Counted from the first letter of the stretch, positions 1 to 10,000 are shown. The stretch: 54,910 nucleotides of DNA from Clostridium puniceum (GCF_002006345.1 NZ_LZZM01000177.1:1-54910), one strand, 5' to 3'. Numbers and translations are program-made. Notes: a model not told the origin generated them from the letters alone.

Positions 1-37
1 TAAGGTTTTTATCTAAAAGTTTAATAAAGTTATCCAT
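1..37 (-). CDS. 5' end of a probable ISL3-family transposase (cut by window edge)
   Basis: Only the first 12 codons are inside the window (MDNFIKLLDKNL), preceded on the minus strand by a weak AGTAGGA ribosome binding site 5 nt before the ATG. This opening resembles the start of clostridial ISL3 transposases as I remember them, but 12 residues cannot prove it. The ISL3 inverted repeat would be expected in the next ~100 bases, for example around 110-155. I could not identify it without the other end. Confidence 0.4.
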   Translation of the reverse strand, partial: MDNFIKLLDKNL

Positions 38-270
38 TAAAAATCCTACTTTCAAAATAATAAATCTCTATAATAATATATCAGATTAAATAGAAGTTCA
101 ACTAACTATGGAAAGAACCATTTTGATATTGACATTTACACCCCTAAGTTTTAGTATAAAAATCTAATAAAACAAACATCTATTTACTATAATATCATAT
201 ATTGTAATATTGTGGTGTCTAATTTGAATAGACTCTTTATTTTTCTTGTATATATCTTTCACCACACAAA

Positions 271-300
271 AATAAGATTTTACTCTACATAAACTCTTAT
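271..300. repeat. Imperfect hairpin, member of a three-copy family
   Basis: This is an imperfect inverted repeat with a TAAGA...TCTTA base and the core TTTACTCTACATAAAC. It closely resembles the hairpin at 322-354 and the one at 19089-19118. All three share the pattern TAAGAG-T-TACT...CATAAACTC. It lies downstream of the ATPase gene next to a stronger terminator, so it could be a duplicated terminator or a small dispersed repeat. Confidence 0.45.
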
Positions 301-321
301 ATAACTATATTTAAATATAAA

Positions 322-354
322 AAATGAGAGTTTACTATGCATAAACTCTCATTT
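322..354 (-). terminator. Rho-independent terminator of the AAA ATPase gene
   Basis: A perfect 13-bp inverted repeat (AAATGAGAGTTTA and its complement) encloses a 7-nt loop, CTATGCA. On the minus strand it is followed by a T-rich tract. It starts 14 bp past the stop codon of the minus-strand ATPase gene. Confidence 0.8.
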
Positions 355-367
355 AAATCCAATGCCC

Positions 368-1885
368 TTACACAACAACTTCAAATATATCTTTATCTTC
401 TATCAAATATCTACTGCTGTTGTATTGTTTATTTTCATTAAAATTAAAAATCAATAAATATCCTGTGCTTAATCCTTCTATTTCAAGATAATTTTTTAAT
501 TGATTTAATCCCTTCTTATGTGCTTTATCTCCATACCAAATTTTTGTTTCTATAACATATTTACATTTATTATATTGAATAACTATATCTAAACGTCTTT
601 CCTCAGAAATTTGAACCTCTTTATAATCAAAGCCTACTCCATTAATTATAGGTTTAATAAAAGCTAAAAACAAAAGAACTCCTTGTCTTTCTAAAAATTC
701 CGTATCCCTAGTACTATAATTTTCTTTCATAAATTGTTGAAATCTTAGTAAAACCTGCTCCATATGAAGAGTGTTATCTTCTTTTATGAAATTATCTTTA
801 AAATTATATCTAGACATAGCCATAGTATCTGTTTTAGAAATCATATAATTATAAATAACTTCCTTAAAAATTTGATTTGATACAGCTATATTGTTATTTT
901 CATCTTTTATCAAATATCCAAACATATATCCCAAATCTATAACAGGATTATTTATATTATATGAAATTGGTAAACCACAAATTAATATGTTATACAAACA
1001 TTCATACAACTTTAAGTTATTTTCAAGATTTTTGATTAAATCATCAAATAAAGTATTTTTATCTTCTAACAACACTTTCACAGCTTTTTGTATATCAGAA
1101 ACTGTCCATTCTCTTTTGACTTCACATAATAAGTCCTCATCAATAATTTGGCATATCCTTGATACTAAAAAAGGATATCCTGAAGTAAACTTGTATATCT
1201 CCTTACTAATCACTTCTATATCTAATACTAAATTATTTTCATCCGCATAATTATTTAGCATAGTAATTATATCTATTTCACTAAAACTCATATCCACATT
1301 AAAATTAACTGCTATATTCCATGGTGAATTATATCTTATCTCAGAATCATCTCTAACTTTTATCTTCAAATTTTTAATATCATACACTCCAGCTAATATA
1401 ACTGATTTAAAAGTAGTTGAAAGTTCCTGCTCCCTGCTCAAGTATAAAGATCTCAGCATTCCAAGAAAACTTAAAAACAATCTATTATTAGAATTTTTAT
1501 CAACTTCATCTATAATAAGTACAATCTCCTCACTTATGGTCACATCCATTATTATATAAGAAAGTTCTGTTAAGGTTGAAGCTTTTTTTATTTCCATCTC
1601 TATAAATCTAGCCATAGAATTTATAAAAGTAGTGCAAAATCTTTCTTCAGACGAAAAGTCTTCTCCAATAAGTTCAAAATCCATTCTTATCACTTTATAT
1701 TTGCTATTTAATCTTTTATATAATTCATTTAGCGTTGTTGTCTTTCCAAACTGCCTAGGTCTATTTATAACAAAGTAAAATTCTTGACTTACAAGCTTTT
1801 CTATCTCATCTATCTTACGTGATATATCTACCATATAATGTTTTTTTTGTATACATACCCCTGTTGTATTGAATCTTTTTGTCAT
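368..1885 (-). CDS. AAA-like ATPase with C-terminal PD-(D/E)XK nuclease-like domain
   Basis: A 505-residue protein. The N-terminal P-loop NTPase domain has a modified Walker A (RPRQFGKTT, residues 42-50, without the usual first glycine) and a clear Walker B (IVLIIDEVDK, 121-130). The C-terminus has a PD-(D/E)XK-type nuclease signature: D433 in RRLDIVI, then E446-x-K448 in VIETKIW. Such ATPase/nuclease proteins are common, often multicopy and uncharacterised in clostridia and other anaerobes. They are suspected mobile or defence-associated genes. The ATG follows AAGGAGAG at good spacing and a terminator follows the stop, so it looks like a single-gene unit. It sits between a probable transposase and an HsdR remnant, which fits an accessory region. 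The nuclease activity is inference from the motif. Confidence 0.75.
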   Translation of the reverse strand: MTKRFNTTGVCIQKKHYMVDISRKIDEIEKLVSQEFYFVINRPRQFGKTTTLNELYKRLNSKYKVIRMDFELIGEDFSSEERFCTTFINSMARFIEMEIKKASTLTELSYIIMDVTISEEIVLIIDEVDKNSNNRLFLSFLGMLRSLYLSREQELSTTFKSVILAGVYDIKNLKIKVRDDSEIRYNSPWNIAVNFNVDMSFSEIDIITMLNNYADENNLVLDIEVISKEIYKFTSGYPFLVSRICQIIDEDLLCEVKREWTVSDIQKAVKVLLEDKNTLFDDLIKNLENNLKLYECLYNILICGLPISYNINNPVIDLGYMFGYLIKDENNNIAVSNQIFKEVIYNYMISKTDTMAMSRYNFKDNFIKEDNTLHMEQVLLRFQQFMKENYSTRDTEFLERQGVLLFLAFIKPIINGVGFDYKEVQISEERRLDIVIQYNKCKYVIETKIWYGDKAHKKGLNQLKNYLEIEGLSTGYLLIFNFNENKQYNSSRYLIEDKDIFEVVV

Positions 1886-2004
1886 GATTTCACTCTCCTT
1901 TTTTAGGCATATATAGGTCCGCTAAAAAAATAATTACTTAAATATATTCATCTTTACTCTATTTAAATATGCTTTTCTTATATTATACCCTATAATTTTG
2001 CTAC

Positions 2005-2152
2005 TTATATCAAAAAACTTTTCATAAAAAGTCCATTAATATTATAAATTTGATTTAAAGTTTTTAAATTATCTATCTTAACTTCTTTAAATGTATCCAT
2101 TGCTTGAGTTCCTAAAGAAGTTCTATCAACTAAGAAAATATACCATAACTAT
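2005..2152 (-). pseudogene. Fragment of type I restriction endonuclease HsdR
   Basis: One minus-strand frame reads YIFLVDRTSLGTQAMDTF and then FKEVKIDNLKTLNQIYNI before a TAA. This matches the segment after motif I of HsdR translocase subunits, where LVDR...LG.QA..AF is characteristic. About 47 codons remain, with no start and no helicase body, so it is a decayed fragment. A fragment of the partner subunit HsdM lies 12.5 kb away at 14596-14790, suggesting that a whole type I restriction-modification locus once existed here. Confidence 0.7.
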
Positions 2153-2208
2153 ATTTTATCATTTATATTGAAAAATTAAAATAACAGCTACTTGGAAGGA
2201 GTTTTAAT

Positions 2209-2283
2209 ATGGATTATAATAAAATTGAGGATGCAGTATTCAAAAAAGCCATGGAAATCTTCATACTCACTAATAATTTTTAA
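2209..2283 (+). other. Short open frame with good RBS, probably a gene remnant
   Basis: GGAAGGAG precedes an ATG that opens 24 codons (MDYNKIEDAVFKKAMEIF and six more residues) before TAA. The peptide looks like the start of a longer protein cut by a stop or frameshift. The opposite strand over 2209-2355 is also open and protein-like (NWKDCRLHDFDVINEKGELV), so I cannot decide which strand carried the real gene. No family recognised. Confidence 0.25.
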
Positions 2284-2581
2284 TACTAGTTCACCTTTTT
2301 CATTAATAACATCGAAATCATGCAAACGACAATCCTTCCAATTAAATCCAGATATTTCTTGTTTTTATAATTACTTTTCCCGTAATTATTCAATTTGTAA
2401 CATCATATATAAATATCGTACCACATCACTCATTTTTCCTCCATTAAAATGCTGATTGCATATACTTAATAGAAGTACATATGCAAATTAGATCTAATAG
2501 AGTATAATATAATTGTAAAAGTTGTCAAAAATTTACATAATATCAATTATAAAATCGTTATTTTAAAAGGAGGCAATATTT

Positions 2582-4339
2582 ATGAAAAGAAGTAAGAATC
2601 TAAGTTTTAATCCATTAAAAGCTTTAAATATAAAAAGCATTATTTATAGTTCAATTATACTATTGATCACTTCTTTGTTTTTTTTAATAGTATTTTCTTT
2701 CAACAATTTATATGGAAATTCAAAGATTATTATTTTAAGCTGTTTGATATTTTCATTATTTCTATTATGCTTGGTATTATTAGCTTTCAATACACTTATG
2801 AGTTCAATGAAGAGCTTAATTAATAGTTCAATAGAGCTATCTAAAGGAAATTTAAATATTAGTGATATTATTATAATGGAAAATAATGATTTTAAGATTC
2901 TTGCAAAAGCTTTTAATCAATTAAAAACCAACTTATTGTTTTTTATTGATAATACGAAGAGGAATATTACTACCTTGTCACAGGTTATTGAAACTTCCTC
3001 AACAAGTATGGACATGACTTGTAGAGGAAATGATCAACTGGCTGGATCTATACAGGATATAGCTTCTAATGCTCAACAACAATTGATATTGGTAAATGAT
3101 ACTGTATCCAAGATTAATAGCATTCATAATATAATAAATAATATTTCTAAAAATATAAATGATGTTGAAAAAATGACGTTAAGTTCTAATTCTATTTCTA
3201 TTGAAGGAAAAGAAAGTTTAAATACATACTATGAAAGTGTGTTAATGATATCTGATAGTATGTCTAATACTGGTGAATTTATCTCAATGCTAAAAAAAAG
3301 TATTTCTGAAATAACTAATGTCACTAATTTTATTATTGGAATTAGTGATAACTTAAAACTTTTATCACTTAATGCGTCTATAGAAGCCGCTAGATCTGGA
3401 GAAGCTGGAAAAGGTTTTTCTGTTGTGGCCGATGAAATCACAAAGCTTTCTGAATCCGCTAAAGATGAAATTGGTAAGATTAATTCAATAATATTAAATG
3501 TTTTAGAAAACAGTACTAAAGTTGAAAAAAGCATAACTAAGAGTATTGATGATTTTGAAAAAGGCAGAGAAACTTTTTCTAAAGTACAAGATGTATTTAA
3601 TAATATATATGATAAAAATTCAGAAATTTTAAAACAGGTAAATGAAGTAGTTTCAGAGGTTACCAATATTAACTCAATTTCTAATGAAACATACTTGATG
3701 AGCCAAAAGGTTTATAAATTTTCATCTTCTGTTTCTGAATCAACTGAATCAGCAGTTGCTGTTATTGAAGAAGAGGTTGCAGAACTTCATGAAATAAATG
3801 AAACAATCTCTTCTTTAAATGCATTTATTGAAAAAATAGAAAATTCAACAACTATTTTTGATATTGGAGTAAAGCCAATTAATAATTCAAACTTGAAGAA
3901 TTTGAACCTTGCTTTCATTCTTCCTGGAATAAAAGGTAGTTTTTTTTGGAATACAATACTTAATGGTGTGCAATATGCAAAAAGGGAACTAATTGCTAAA
4001 AAAACTAATGTTGAAATAATTATAGTCCCTTTTAACAATGCTGAAGAATTTGAAAATGATTATATTAAAGCCATTGAACAGTGCATTGTAAATAAATATG
4101 ATGGAATATGCTTGCATGGTGGAAATGCTAAGAATATCCCTAGTGTTGATAAAGCTGTTTCAAAAGGAATACCAGTTATGACCTTCAATGCTGATTTTAC
4201 AGCTCCTAGCAAACGATTAGCTTGTGTAAGACCTAATGCATATGAAGCAGGCGCAATTGCTGGGGAAATTATGAAAAATAAAGTTAATGGGACAGGGCGA
4301 ATAGTTATAGTTGGAAATAAATCAGAGTTTATGATGTAG
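2582..4339 (+). CDS. Methyl-accepting chemotaxis protein fused to a periplasmic-binding-protein-like domain, C-terminally disrupted
   Basis: This 585-residue product begins after AAGGAGG. Two hydrophobic segments (about residues 19-40 and 47-68) form an N-terminal hairpin with almost no external loop. A short HAMP-like stretch follows, then an MCP signalling domain with its hairpin tip at about residues 250-295 ([20 protein letters not shown]). From about residue 440 it becomes a type 1 periplasmic-binding-protein fold (NLAFILPGIKGSFFWNTILN, later GIPVMTFNAD and AYEAGAIAGEIM). The frame stops at GNKSEFMM, in the middle of that fold. The missing C-terminal piece is present directly downstream in another frame. 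Because the binding domain follows the cytoplasmic signalling domain, it should lie in the cytoplasm, which is unusual. The chemoreceptor part may still be made; ligand sensing is probably lost. Confidence 0.8.
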   Translation: MKRSKNLSFNPLKALNIKSIIYSSIILLITSLFFLIVFSFNNLYGNSKIIILSCLIFSLFLLCLVLLAFNTLMSSMKSLINSSIELSKGNLNISDIIIMENNDFKILAKAFNQLKTNLLFFIDNTKRNITTLSQVIETSSTSMDMTCRGNDQLAGSIQDIASNAQQQLILVNDTVSKINSIHNIINNISKNINDVEKMTLSSNSISIEGKESLNTYYESVLMISDSMSNTGEFISMLKKSISEITNVTNFIIGISDNLKLLSLNASIEAARSGEAGKGFSVVADEITKLSESAKDEIGKINSIILNVLENSTKVEKSITKSIDDFEKGRETFSKVQDVFNNIYDKNSEILKQVNEVVSEVTNINSISNETYLMSQKVYKFSSSVSESTESAVAVIEEEVAELHEINETISSLNAFIEKIENSTTIFDIGVKPINNSNLKNLNLAFILPGIKGSFFWNTILNGVQYAKRELIAKKTNVEIIIVPFNNAEEFENDYIKAIEQCIVNKYDGICLHGGNAKNIPSVDKAVSKGIPVMTFNADFTAPSKRLACVRPNAYEAGAIAGEIMKNKVNGTGRIVIVGNKSEFMM

Positions 4340-4533
4340 ATACTGTAACTTGTGATTATATTAAAAAAGATATTATTACCTGTGAAATTGGATTAGATCC
4401 ATTTAGTCAAGGTCATGATTCAACAATACATTTATATAACTATCTTGTAAATGGAAATAAGCCTGAATCAGAAAATATATGGACAAGAGTAGAAATAATT
4501 GATAGGGAAAATGTAGATCGTATTTTAAGTTAA
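4324..4533 (+). pseudogene. Detached C-terminal end of the MCP-linked binding-protein domain
   Basis: A frame different from the upstream chemoreceptor reads RVYDVDTVTCDYIKK, then GLDPFSQGHDSTIHLYNYLV, and ends in DRENVDRILS before TAA. The pattern QG...I..Y.YLV.G followed by IIDRENV is the usual C-terminus of sugar-type periplasmic binding proteins. The middle of the domain, roughly 100 residues by comparison with the family's usual length, is missing between this piece and GNKSE upstream. An out-of-frame internal deletion is therefore the simplest explanation. Confidence 0.75.
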
Positions 4534-4580
4534 AGTAAAAATCTATGATGACCTAGAAATAGATTTTTATTCTAAAAAAT

Positions 4581-4611
4581 AGCCTAACCTAAATCATCTC
4601 TAGGTTAGGCT
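4581..4611 (+). terminator. Terminator after the MCP chimera
   Basis: An 11-bp perfect inverted repeat, AGCCTAACCTA, with a 9-nt loop and followed by TTT. It starts 47 bp after the stop of the displaced C-terminal piece. Confidence 0.7.
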
Positions 4612-4664
4612 TTAATCCTGCTATAGCTTTTATTATTATTTGTAATTTCTACAAACTTAAAAAA

Positions 4665-4690
4665 TCTACTTGAATGTATATCCAAGTAGA
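4665..4690 (-). terminator. Terminator of sodA
   Basis: TCTACTTG and its complement CAAGTAGA flank a 10-nt loop. On the minus strand the hairpin is followed directly by TTTTTT. It lies 20 bp past the sodA stop codon. Confidence 0.85.
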
Positions 4691-4709
4691 CTTCTTTATG
4701 ACATAAATT

Positions 4710-5321
4710 TTATTTTACTGCTTCTTCATATAATTTATTAGCAAAATCCCAATTAACAACACTCCACCATGATCCAACATAATCTGGTCTTCTGTTTTGG
4801 TATTTTAAATAGTATGCATGTTCCCAAACATCTAAAGTTAGTACTGGTTTTAAGCCTTCGCTAACTGGACTATCTTGATTTGCAGTTGATACAACTTCTA
4901 ACTCCTTATCCTTGTTAACTACCAGCCATGCCCATCCACTACCAAATCTTGTAGCAGCAGCTTTTGCAAAAGCTTCTTTAAATGCATCAAAACTTCCAAA
5001 CTTTGCAGTTATAGCTTCTAATAGAACTCCTTTTTCCTGTCCTCCATTTGGAGATAATAACTTCCAGAATAGAGAATGATTTAAGTGTCCTCCTCCATTA
5101 TTTCTAATAGAAGTTCTTATCTCTGCTGGAATACTCTCTAAATCCTTAACCAATTCTTCAACTGATTTATCTTGAAGTTCTGGATAATTTTCAAGTGCTG
5201 CATTTAAGTTATTTACATAAGCTGCATGATGTTTTGAATGATGTATTGTCATTGTAGTTTCATCTATATATGGCTCTAAAGCATTATATTCATATTCTAA
5301 TTTTGGTAATTCATGTTTCAT
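4710..5321 (-). CDS. sodA: Superoxide dismutase, Fe/Mn type
   Basis: Converts superoxide to O2 and H2O2 in the cytoplasm. The product has 203 residues when the ATG ([10 protein letters not shown]) is used. This start follows GGAGGAAG at ideal spacing, whereas an in-frame TTG further upstream overlaps that site. The four metal ligands are visible: H27 (TIHHSKHH), H82 ([11 protein letters not shown]), D164 and H168 (LDVWEHAYY). Length and motifs are normal for the family. NQDSP near residue 150 and the GGGH motif favour a manganese or cambialistic enzyme, but metal choice cannot be fixed from sequence alone. It has its own terminator, and a promoter with a Fur/PerR-like palindrome lies 37-66 bp upstream, so it is probably a single-gene, stress-regulated unit. 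Confidence 0.95.
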   Translation of the reverse strand: MKHELPKLEYEYNALEPYIDETTMTIHHSKHHAAYVNNLNAALENYPELQDKSVEELVKDLESIPAEIRTSIRNNGGGHLNHSLFWKLLSPNGGQEKGVLLEAITAKFGSFDAFKEAFAKAAATRFGSGWAWLVVNKDKELEVVSTANQDSPVSEGLKPVLTLDVWEHAYYLKYQNRRPDYVGSWWSVVNWDFANKLYEEAVK

Positions 5322-5357
5322 TTTCTCTTCCTCCAAACATTTATTTTCTATGTTTCA

Positions 5358-5387
5358 ATATTAACACAATTGATAATAATAATCAAT
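5358..5387 (-). promoter_or_regulatory. sodA promoter with Fur/PerR-like box
   Basis: On the minus strand TTGATT (5386-5381) and TAATAT (5363-5358) are separated by 17 bp. A 19-bp near-palindrome at 5369-5387 covers the -35 region and spacer. It contains GATAATAATAATC, one base away from the Fur-family core GATAATNATTATC. PerR or Fur control of a superoxide dismutase gene is plausible; which of the two cannot be decided here. Confidence 0.6.
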
Positions 5388-5582
5388 AGTATTTAATAAC
5401 ATTTTAAAGTTAATATCCAATTTTTGCTCTTTTCATCTCCAAAAGTCCACCCACTATAATTTCAGATTCCAATACTAGAAATAGAAATGATACTTCATTT
5501 ATTTTCTTATAAATTTCGTATCGTATACATATTATCATTAACAGCTCTATTCAAGATAAATTTATTATAACAAAATAAATCA

Positions 5583-6197
5583 TTATAACTCAGAATAGCA
5601 TTTATTAGCTATTTCTTTAACTTCTGCTGCTGGTTCACTTCCTGATAAAACAACAAATTGATCAATATAATTATTATTAAAAATTTGGCAGTAAAAATCT
5701 TTTCTCATCTCATCTACATCTTCATAATTTTCCTCAAACTTTTGAAGTAAAGCTTCTTCATCAAGACCAGTTTTATCTATAAAATAATATAAGTTTAATT
5801 TATTTACATACTCATCTATCTTCTTAAGATTATCTTTATTTATAACAAAACCAATTATGTAATCCTTATCGGTTTTCTTAGCTCCTTTTTTAATAGTTAC
5901 TCCCCAGACAGATACCTCAGGTATTTTCTTTGTCTCAATTTTTTTATATGCTACTCTGGTAAAATCTAAGTGTTCTATTATTTCTGCAATTGAAATTGGG
6001 AATTCTTCTTGAGTTTTGAAAGATAATAATTTAGAATCTAAAATTCCTAGACAGAAATCATCCCCCATTAGCTCATTTAAAACCTTTACTTTAAAAATAT
6101 CCTTCTGTTTTATTCCAGAGTAGTTTACAAAAGTATTAACTCCATCTTCATCTTCTTCGCTTCTTACTTTTAACTTATTTCTACCAAATAAAAACAT
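5583..6197 (-). CDS. Hypothetical protein, 204 aa
   Basis: I do not recognise a family. The protein is acidic and soluble-looking, with no signal peptide or membrane segment. It begins MFLFGRNKLKVRSEEDEDG and alternates predicted strands and helices. A lysine-rich central stretch is followed by a tyrosine- and asparagine-rich segment (FYCQIFNNNYIDQFVVLSG). The ATG follows AGGAGAAGGAGA, an excellent ribosome binding site, so expression is likely. It stands alone between sodA and the MazG-like gene. Confidence 0.75.
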   Translation of the reverse strand: MFLFGRNKLKVRSEEDEDGVNTFVNYSGIKQKDIFKVKVLNELMGDDFCLGILDSKLLSFKTQEEFPISIAEIIEHLDFTRVAYKKIETKKIPEVSVWGVTIKKGAKKTDKDYIIGFVINKDNLKKIDEYVNKLNLYYFIDKTGLDEEALLQKFEENYEDVDEMRKDFYCQIFNNNYIDQFVVLSGSEPAAEVKEIANKCYSEL

Positions 6198-6315
6198 ATT
6201 CTCCTTCTCCTTTAATCAATAATTGATACAATTATAATGTATTAATTCTGCACAGTCAAAAGTTTAGAACCTGCAAAACATACTTTTATATATATTGTTA
6301 TATTCTTAAAACAAT

Positions 6316-6339
6316 AAAACCTCGAGAAATCGAGGTTTT
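6316..6339. terminator. Hairpin terminator between the MazG-like gene and the 204-aa gene
   Basis: AAAACCTCG and its complement flank a 6-nt loop. A/T runs on both sides make it bidirectional in appearance. It lies about 40 bp downstream of the MazG-like gene on the minus strand. Confidence 0.7.
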
Positions 6340-6346
6340 TATTGCA

Positions 6347-6380
6347 AAGGTTGTGCCCATGTATATAATACTTCATTAAT
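6347..6380. repeat. Dispersed repeat, copy 1 (fragment identical to part of the amidase gene)
   Basis: A 34-bp stretch with the core GGTTGTGCCCATGTATAT differs at one base from copies at 18577-18610 and 33476-33509. The third copy is coding sequence inside the amidase gene (VSYTWAQPL on the minus strand). Here it abuts the stop codon of the MazG-like gene and is non-coding. Confidence 0.8.
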
Positions 6381-6688
6381 TACCTAACAGACTTAAGTAC
6401 AATCCCTTCCTTAAATCCCCCACGTTCCTCTCTTTTCTTATCCCTAGCCCTCATAAGTTCCTCTTCACTATAACCCAAGCTATCCGCAAGCCCAAATAAA
6501 ACCTCCATTACATCAGCTAATTCCTCTAAATTTTTATCCTCTAAAAATTCATTAACTTCTTCTTGTAATTTTGCTTCTAAAAGCTTGCACTTTTCTTCAC
6601 CTGCTACAATTAAAGTATCACACTCGCGTCCATCTGATTTTATTATTTCTGGAATTTTATCTCTTACTAATTTATTATATGTTTTCAC
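6380..6688 (-). CDS. MazG-like / phosphoribosyl-ATP-pyrophosphohydrolase-like protein
   Basis: A 102-residue all-alpha NTP pyrophosphohydrolase-like protein. It opens with KTYNKLVRDKIPEII, the hallmark of the small clostridial/bacillar house-cleaning subgroup. It carries the metal-binding pattern EEVNEF...LEELADVMEVL, where the glutamates and aspartate would bind Mg2+. The substrate is probably a non-canonical nucleoside triphosphate, but this is unknown. The start is GTG after GAGAGGGAAGTA. Length is normal for the subgroup. The gene has no obvious operon partner; a methyltransferase remnant lies upstream. Confidence 0.85.
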   Translation of the reverse strand: MKTYNKLVRDKIPEIIKSDGRECDTLIVAGEEKCKLLEAKLQEEVNEFLEDKNLEELADVMEVLFGLADSLGYSEEELMRARDKKREERGGFKEGIVLKSVR

Positions 6689-6763
6689 TACTTCCCTCTC
6701 TTTTCATTGCTATTTATTTTAATATAAATTACTTCCAATAATTCATTATCATTTTACTGAAAG

Positions 6764-7086
6764 TTATACCTTACTTACCATAAATTCAATTACCTTTTTT
6801 TCATTTCCATACTTTAAAACACTATTTTCTTCACAAACCTCAATTACAAAATCACTAAAATAAAAACGTATATCTTCTTCAGTAAAAAACTCTTATATAC
6901 ACCTTCTGTCAAATAGAAATTCTTTTCTATTTCTCTCCCACATCCTGCTCCAAAATTAAAATCATTTATGGAATTTACTCTTCCAATTAAGCAGCCCTCA
7001 GGTTTTAATACTCTCCTTATTTCTTTAACTATATTTTTTGTTGTTCTATTATCAAAATAGTGAAGAGATAAATCTGCTAATATCAA
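6764..7086 (-). pseudogene. Remnant of a class I SAM-dependent methyltransferase
   Basis: The minus-strand frame starts with LADLSLHYFDN, then IVKEIRRVLKPEGCLIGRVN, which is the motif II/III part of small SAM methyltransferases. The N-terminal half with the glycine-rich SAM-binding loop is absent; the sequence runs straight into the stop of the helicase gene. After GVYK the frame shifts by one base next to a T run and continues as FFTEEDIRFYFSDFVIEVCE, ending VIEFMVSKV. The fragment is therefore both truncated and frameshifted. Confidence 0.75.
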
Positions 7087-7092
7087 TCATGA

Positions 7093-10000
7093 TTATTCTC
7101 CAACTACAATTCTTTCTCCATCTTCAGCAATGCTTATGTAATTCCTTCTTTCAGCTTCTTCTAGTCCATTCGTAACTGCTTTTTCAATCGTTTCATTTAC
7201 TTTTACAAATCCAAAGGTCTTAGCAACTTCACGAGTTAGGTCTCCCTTAATTAAACTGATTTGTGCTTTAAGAATGAATTTAATGGCATTTGATATTTCT
7301 TGTGGAGAAATATCATCTAATGTTCTTTTTATTCTTGTATTTCCAATTATTCTATAAACATCATATTCACTTGGTTCTTGATCCTCTCTCCAAAAGAATT
7401 TCGTATCGTTTGAAATTGTGGTTTTAATTTTACTGATTATAAATAATTCTTCAAACCTTCTATCAATTCTTGCACCTAGTCTGCTTATATTCCAAGCTGT
7501 AAGAATTCTTTTGCATAGTTGTCTTTTACTTATCGGTGCTTCTTCATTTATAACAGCTTTAATTTGCTCAATAATAAAACTATTATTTTCATTTAAACAA
7601 AATTCTTCTGCGCCTTCTTTTATTATTTCCAGCTTCTTTTCTTTATAGTAATTTAATGCATTTATTTCTTCCTGAATCTTATATGCTTCATATTTAAAAC
7701 CAACATTACTTGCAGTATTCTCCTCAACCTTTACAGATTGAACTAAAATATTATGCTTACTATCTTCAATTGATTCTTCGTGAATTTTGGGTTCATTTTC
7801 TTTTGCCTTTATAAGGGTATCAACTAAATTTTTTATTTTATCTAATTCTTTTTTAGGATTTTCTAGCCAATCAATTATCCAAATTCGATATAAATTCCAA
7901 CCAAGACCATTTAAAACATTTGGCTGTAGTATATTTCTATCCTTCGCATTTCCGGAATTTTTATAGTTCTCTCCATCGCACATAATTCCTAAAATATACT
8001 CATTTTTATTTTTGGGATTAACTATACCTATATCAATTTTATATCCTGAACATCCTATATTACACTTTGTATTATAACCAAGCTCACTTATTCTATTTGA
8101 AATAATGTTTTCTATACCAGCTTCTTTTTCCCTAGCATCACCATTTTTAACTATTAATGCATTACTTCCTTTTTGAGCAAATTCAAGAAAGCCTCTAAGC
8201 CCTGCTATTCCTTCTGATCTTGTTCTTGCTAAATCAATTTGCTCTGGCTTTAAAGTTGAATATACAATCATTTTCTTTCTTGCTCTAGAAATTGCAACAT
8301 TTAGTCTTCTCCATCCACCATCACGGTTAATTGGTCCAAAGTTTAGCGCCACTTTTCTTTCTTGATCTGGTCCATATCCTATAGAAAATAGTATTACATC
8401 TCTTTCATCACCTTGAACATTTTCTAAATTTTTAATAAAAATTGGCTCCTTAGAATTTAAGTTTATTTCTTCTAATTTAGGTTCTTTTTGAAATGCTGCT
8501 ACAAGCATATCATCAATTAAATTTTGTTGAACTGAGCTAAAGGTTACAACTCCAATACTATCCTTTCTAAGCTTTGGATCTTTTAGTCTCCTTAATATTT
8601 CATTTACAATATGCTCTGCCTCAGCTTTATTATGCTTTGTCTTCCCTCTATCATAATATCCATCTACTTGAACAAATTTTACTTCTGAAACTAAATCATT
8701 TGGTGAAGGAAATGTAAATAAATTATTATCATAATATTTAAAGTTACTATAAGCAATCAAACTTTCATGCCTTGATCGATAATGCCATAACAAATGCTCC
8801 TGAGGCATTGATAATGCTAAACAATCATCAAGTAAACTTTCAAGATCTTCCTTATCATAATTATCCTCATCATACCTATTGCTTGTAAAGAAACTTGTTG
8901 GAGGTAATTGTTTCGGATCACCTACAACTATAACATTTTCCCCCCTAGCCATAGCTCCTACTGCCTCGCATGTTGGCATTTGAGATGCTTCATCAAAGAT
9001 GACCAAATCAAACTTTGGAAAGCTCGGATCAATATATTGTGCAACTGATATAGGACTCATTAGCATACATGAGCATAGTCTTCTTATAAGATTAGGAATA
9101 CTATCAAATACTTTTCTTATAGAAAGCATTCTTCCACCACTTCTAATTGCCTTTTGCAGTATACCAATCTCAGATGATGCTGACGAGTTAGCAGCATTAT
9201 TAGGTACTTTAGAAGATAATCTTGAAATAAGCTCATGTATTGTTATATCTTCAAATTCCTTACATAGATTTTTATATTTTTCTATTATATCTTCAAATAT
9301 AGCTCCTTGAAATTCCTTAAGTGATTCGCTTTTTTCTATAATATTAATAGCACATGATAAAGAAAGATTACAGTAAAAACTTTCTTCTAGATTATTTTCT
9401 AATGTTTTACCTTCTTCGTATGCTGCTACAACATTATTTAAACCCATTGAAATAAGCTTGGATTTTTCCTTTAAATAAACGCTCCATTCTTTTAATTTAT
9501 CTAAATTCGAATGCCATTTTTCTGACTTTTCTAAAGCTAAACAAATCCATGATCCTTGCTTTCTTAATTGTTCAAAATCTATTCCACAAATTTTGTTTAA
9601 TTCTTCTTCTGCACTACTACAAGCTTTGAATGTTCTTAAAATACTTTCAAATAACTCCCTATTATAGTTTTTAAAGTTTTCTAAATTAGAAAGCTCCTTG
9701 CCTAATTTATCTTTAACTTTATTTTCCTCTGAATTATTTTTGCAAGCTTTTGCAGTTGCTTCTTGAAGTTTTACACATTCATCAAAAGCTTTTTCTAATT
9801 TATTCCAATGTGATTTTGTTGAATTCCATAAGGCTCCAAAACCTTCTACAATTCTTATGTCAGTTTTACTGATTTCTTCTTCTTTTTCTTTATATTCATT
9901 TAAAAGCTTATATAATTCTTCAATATTATTTTTGCTAATATTTCCAGGTTCTTTAGCATATAATTTTAATTCTTTTACTAACCTTCCTTGAGACATGAGC

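Noticed and set aside
368..1885. Calling the ATPase a transposase-linked or abortive-infection gene
   Set aside because: Walker and nuclease motifs are visible, but nothing in the sequence links it to a specific defence system.
2192..2455. 87-codon plus-strand open frame
   Set aside because: The RBS-supported ATG at 2209 is in another frame and the long frame is not protein-like; only a remnant is supported.
4318..4345. Readthrough of the TAG that ends the MCP chimera
   Set aside because: The downstream continuation is in a different frame and a large part of the fold is missing, so readthrough would not restore the protein.
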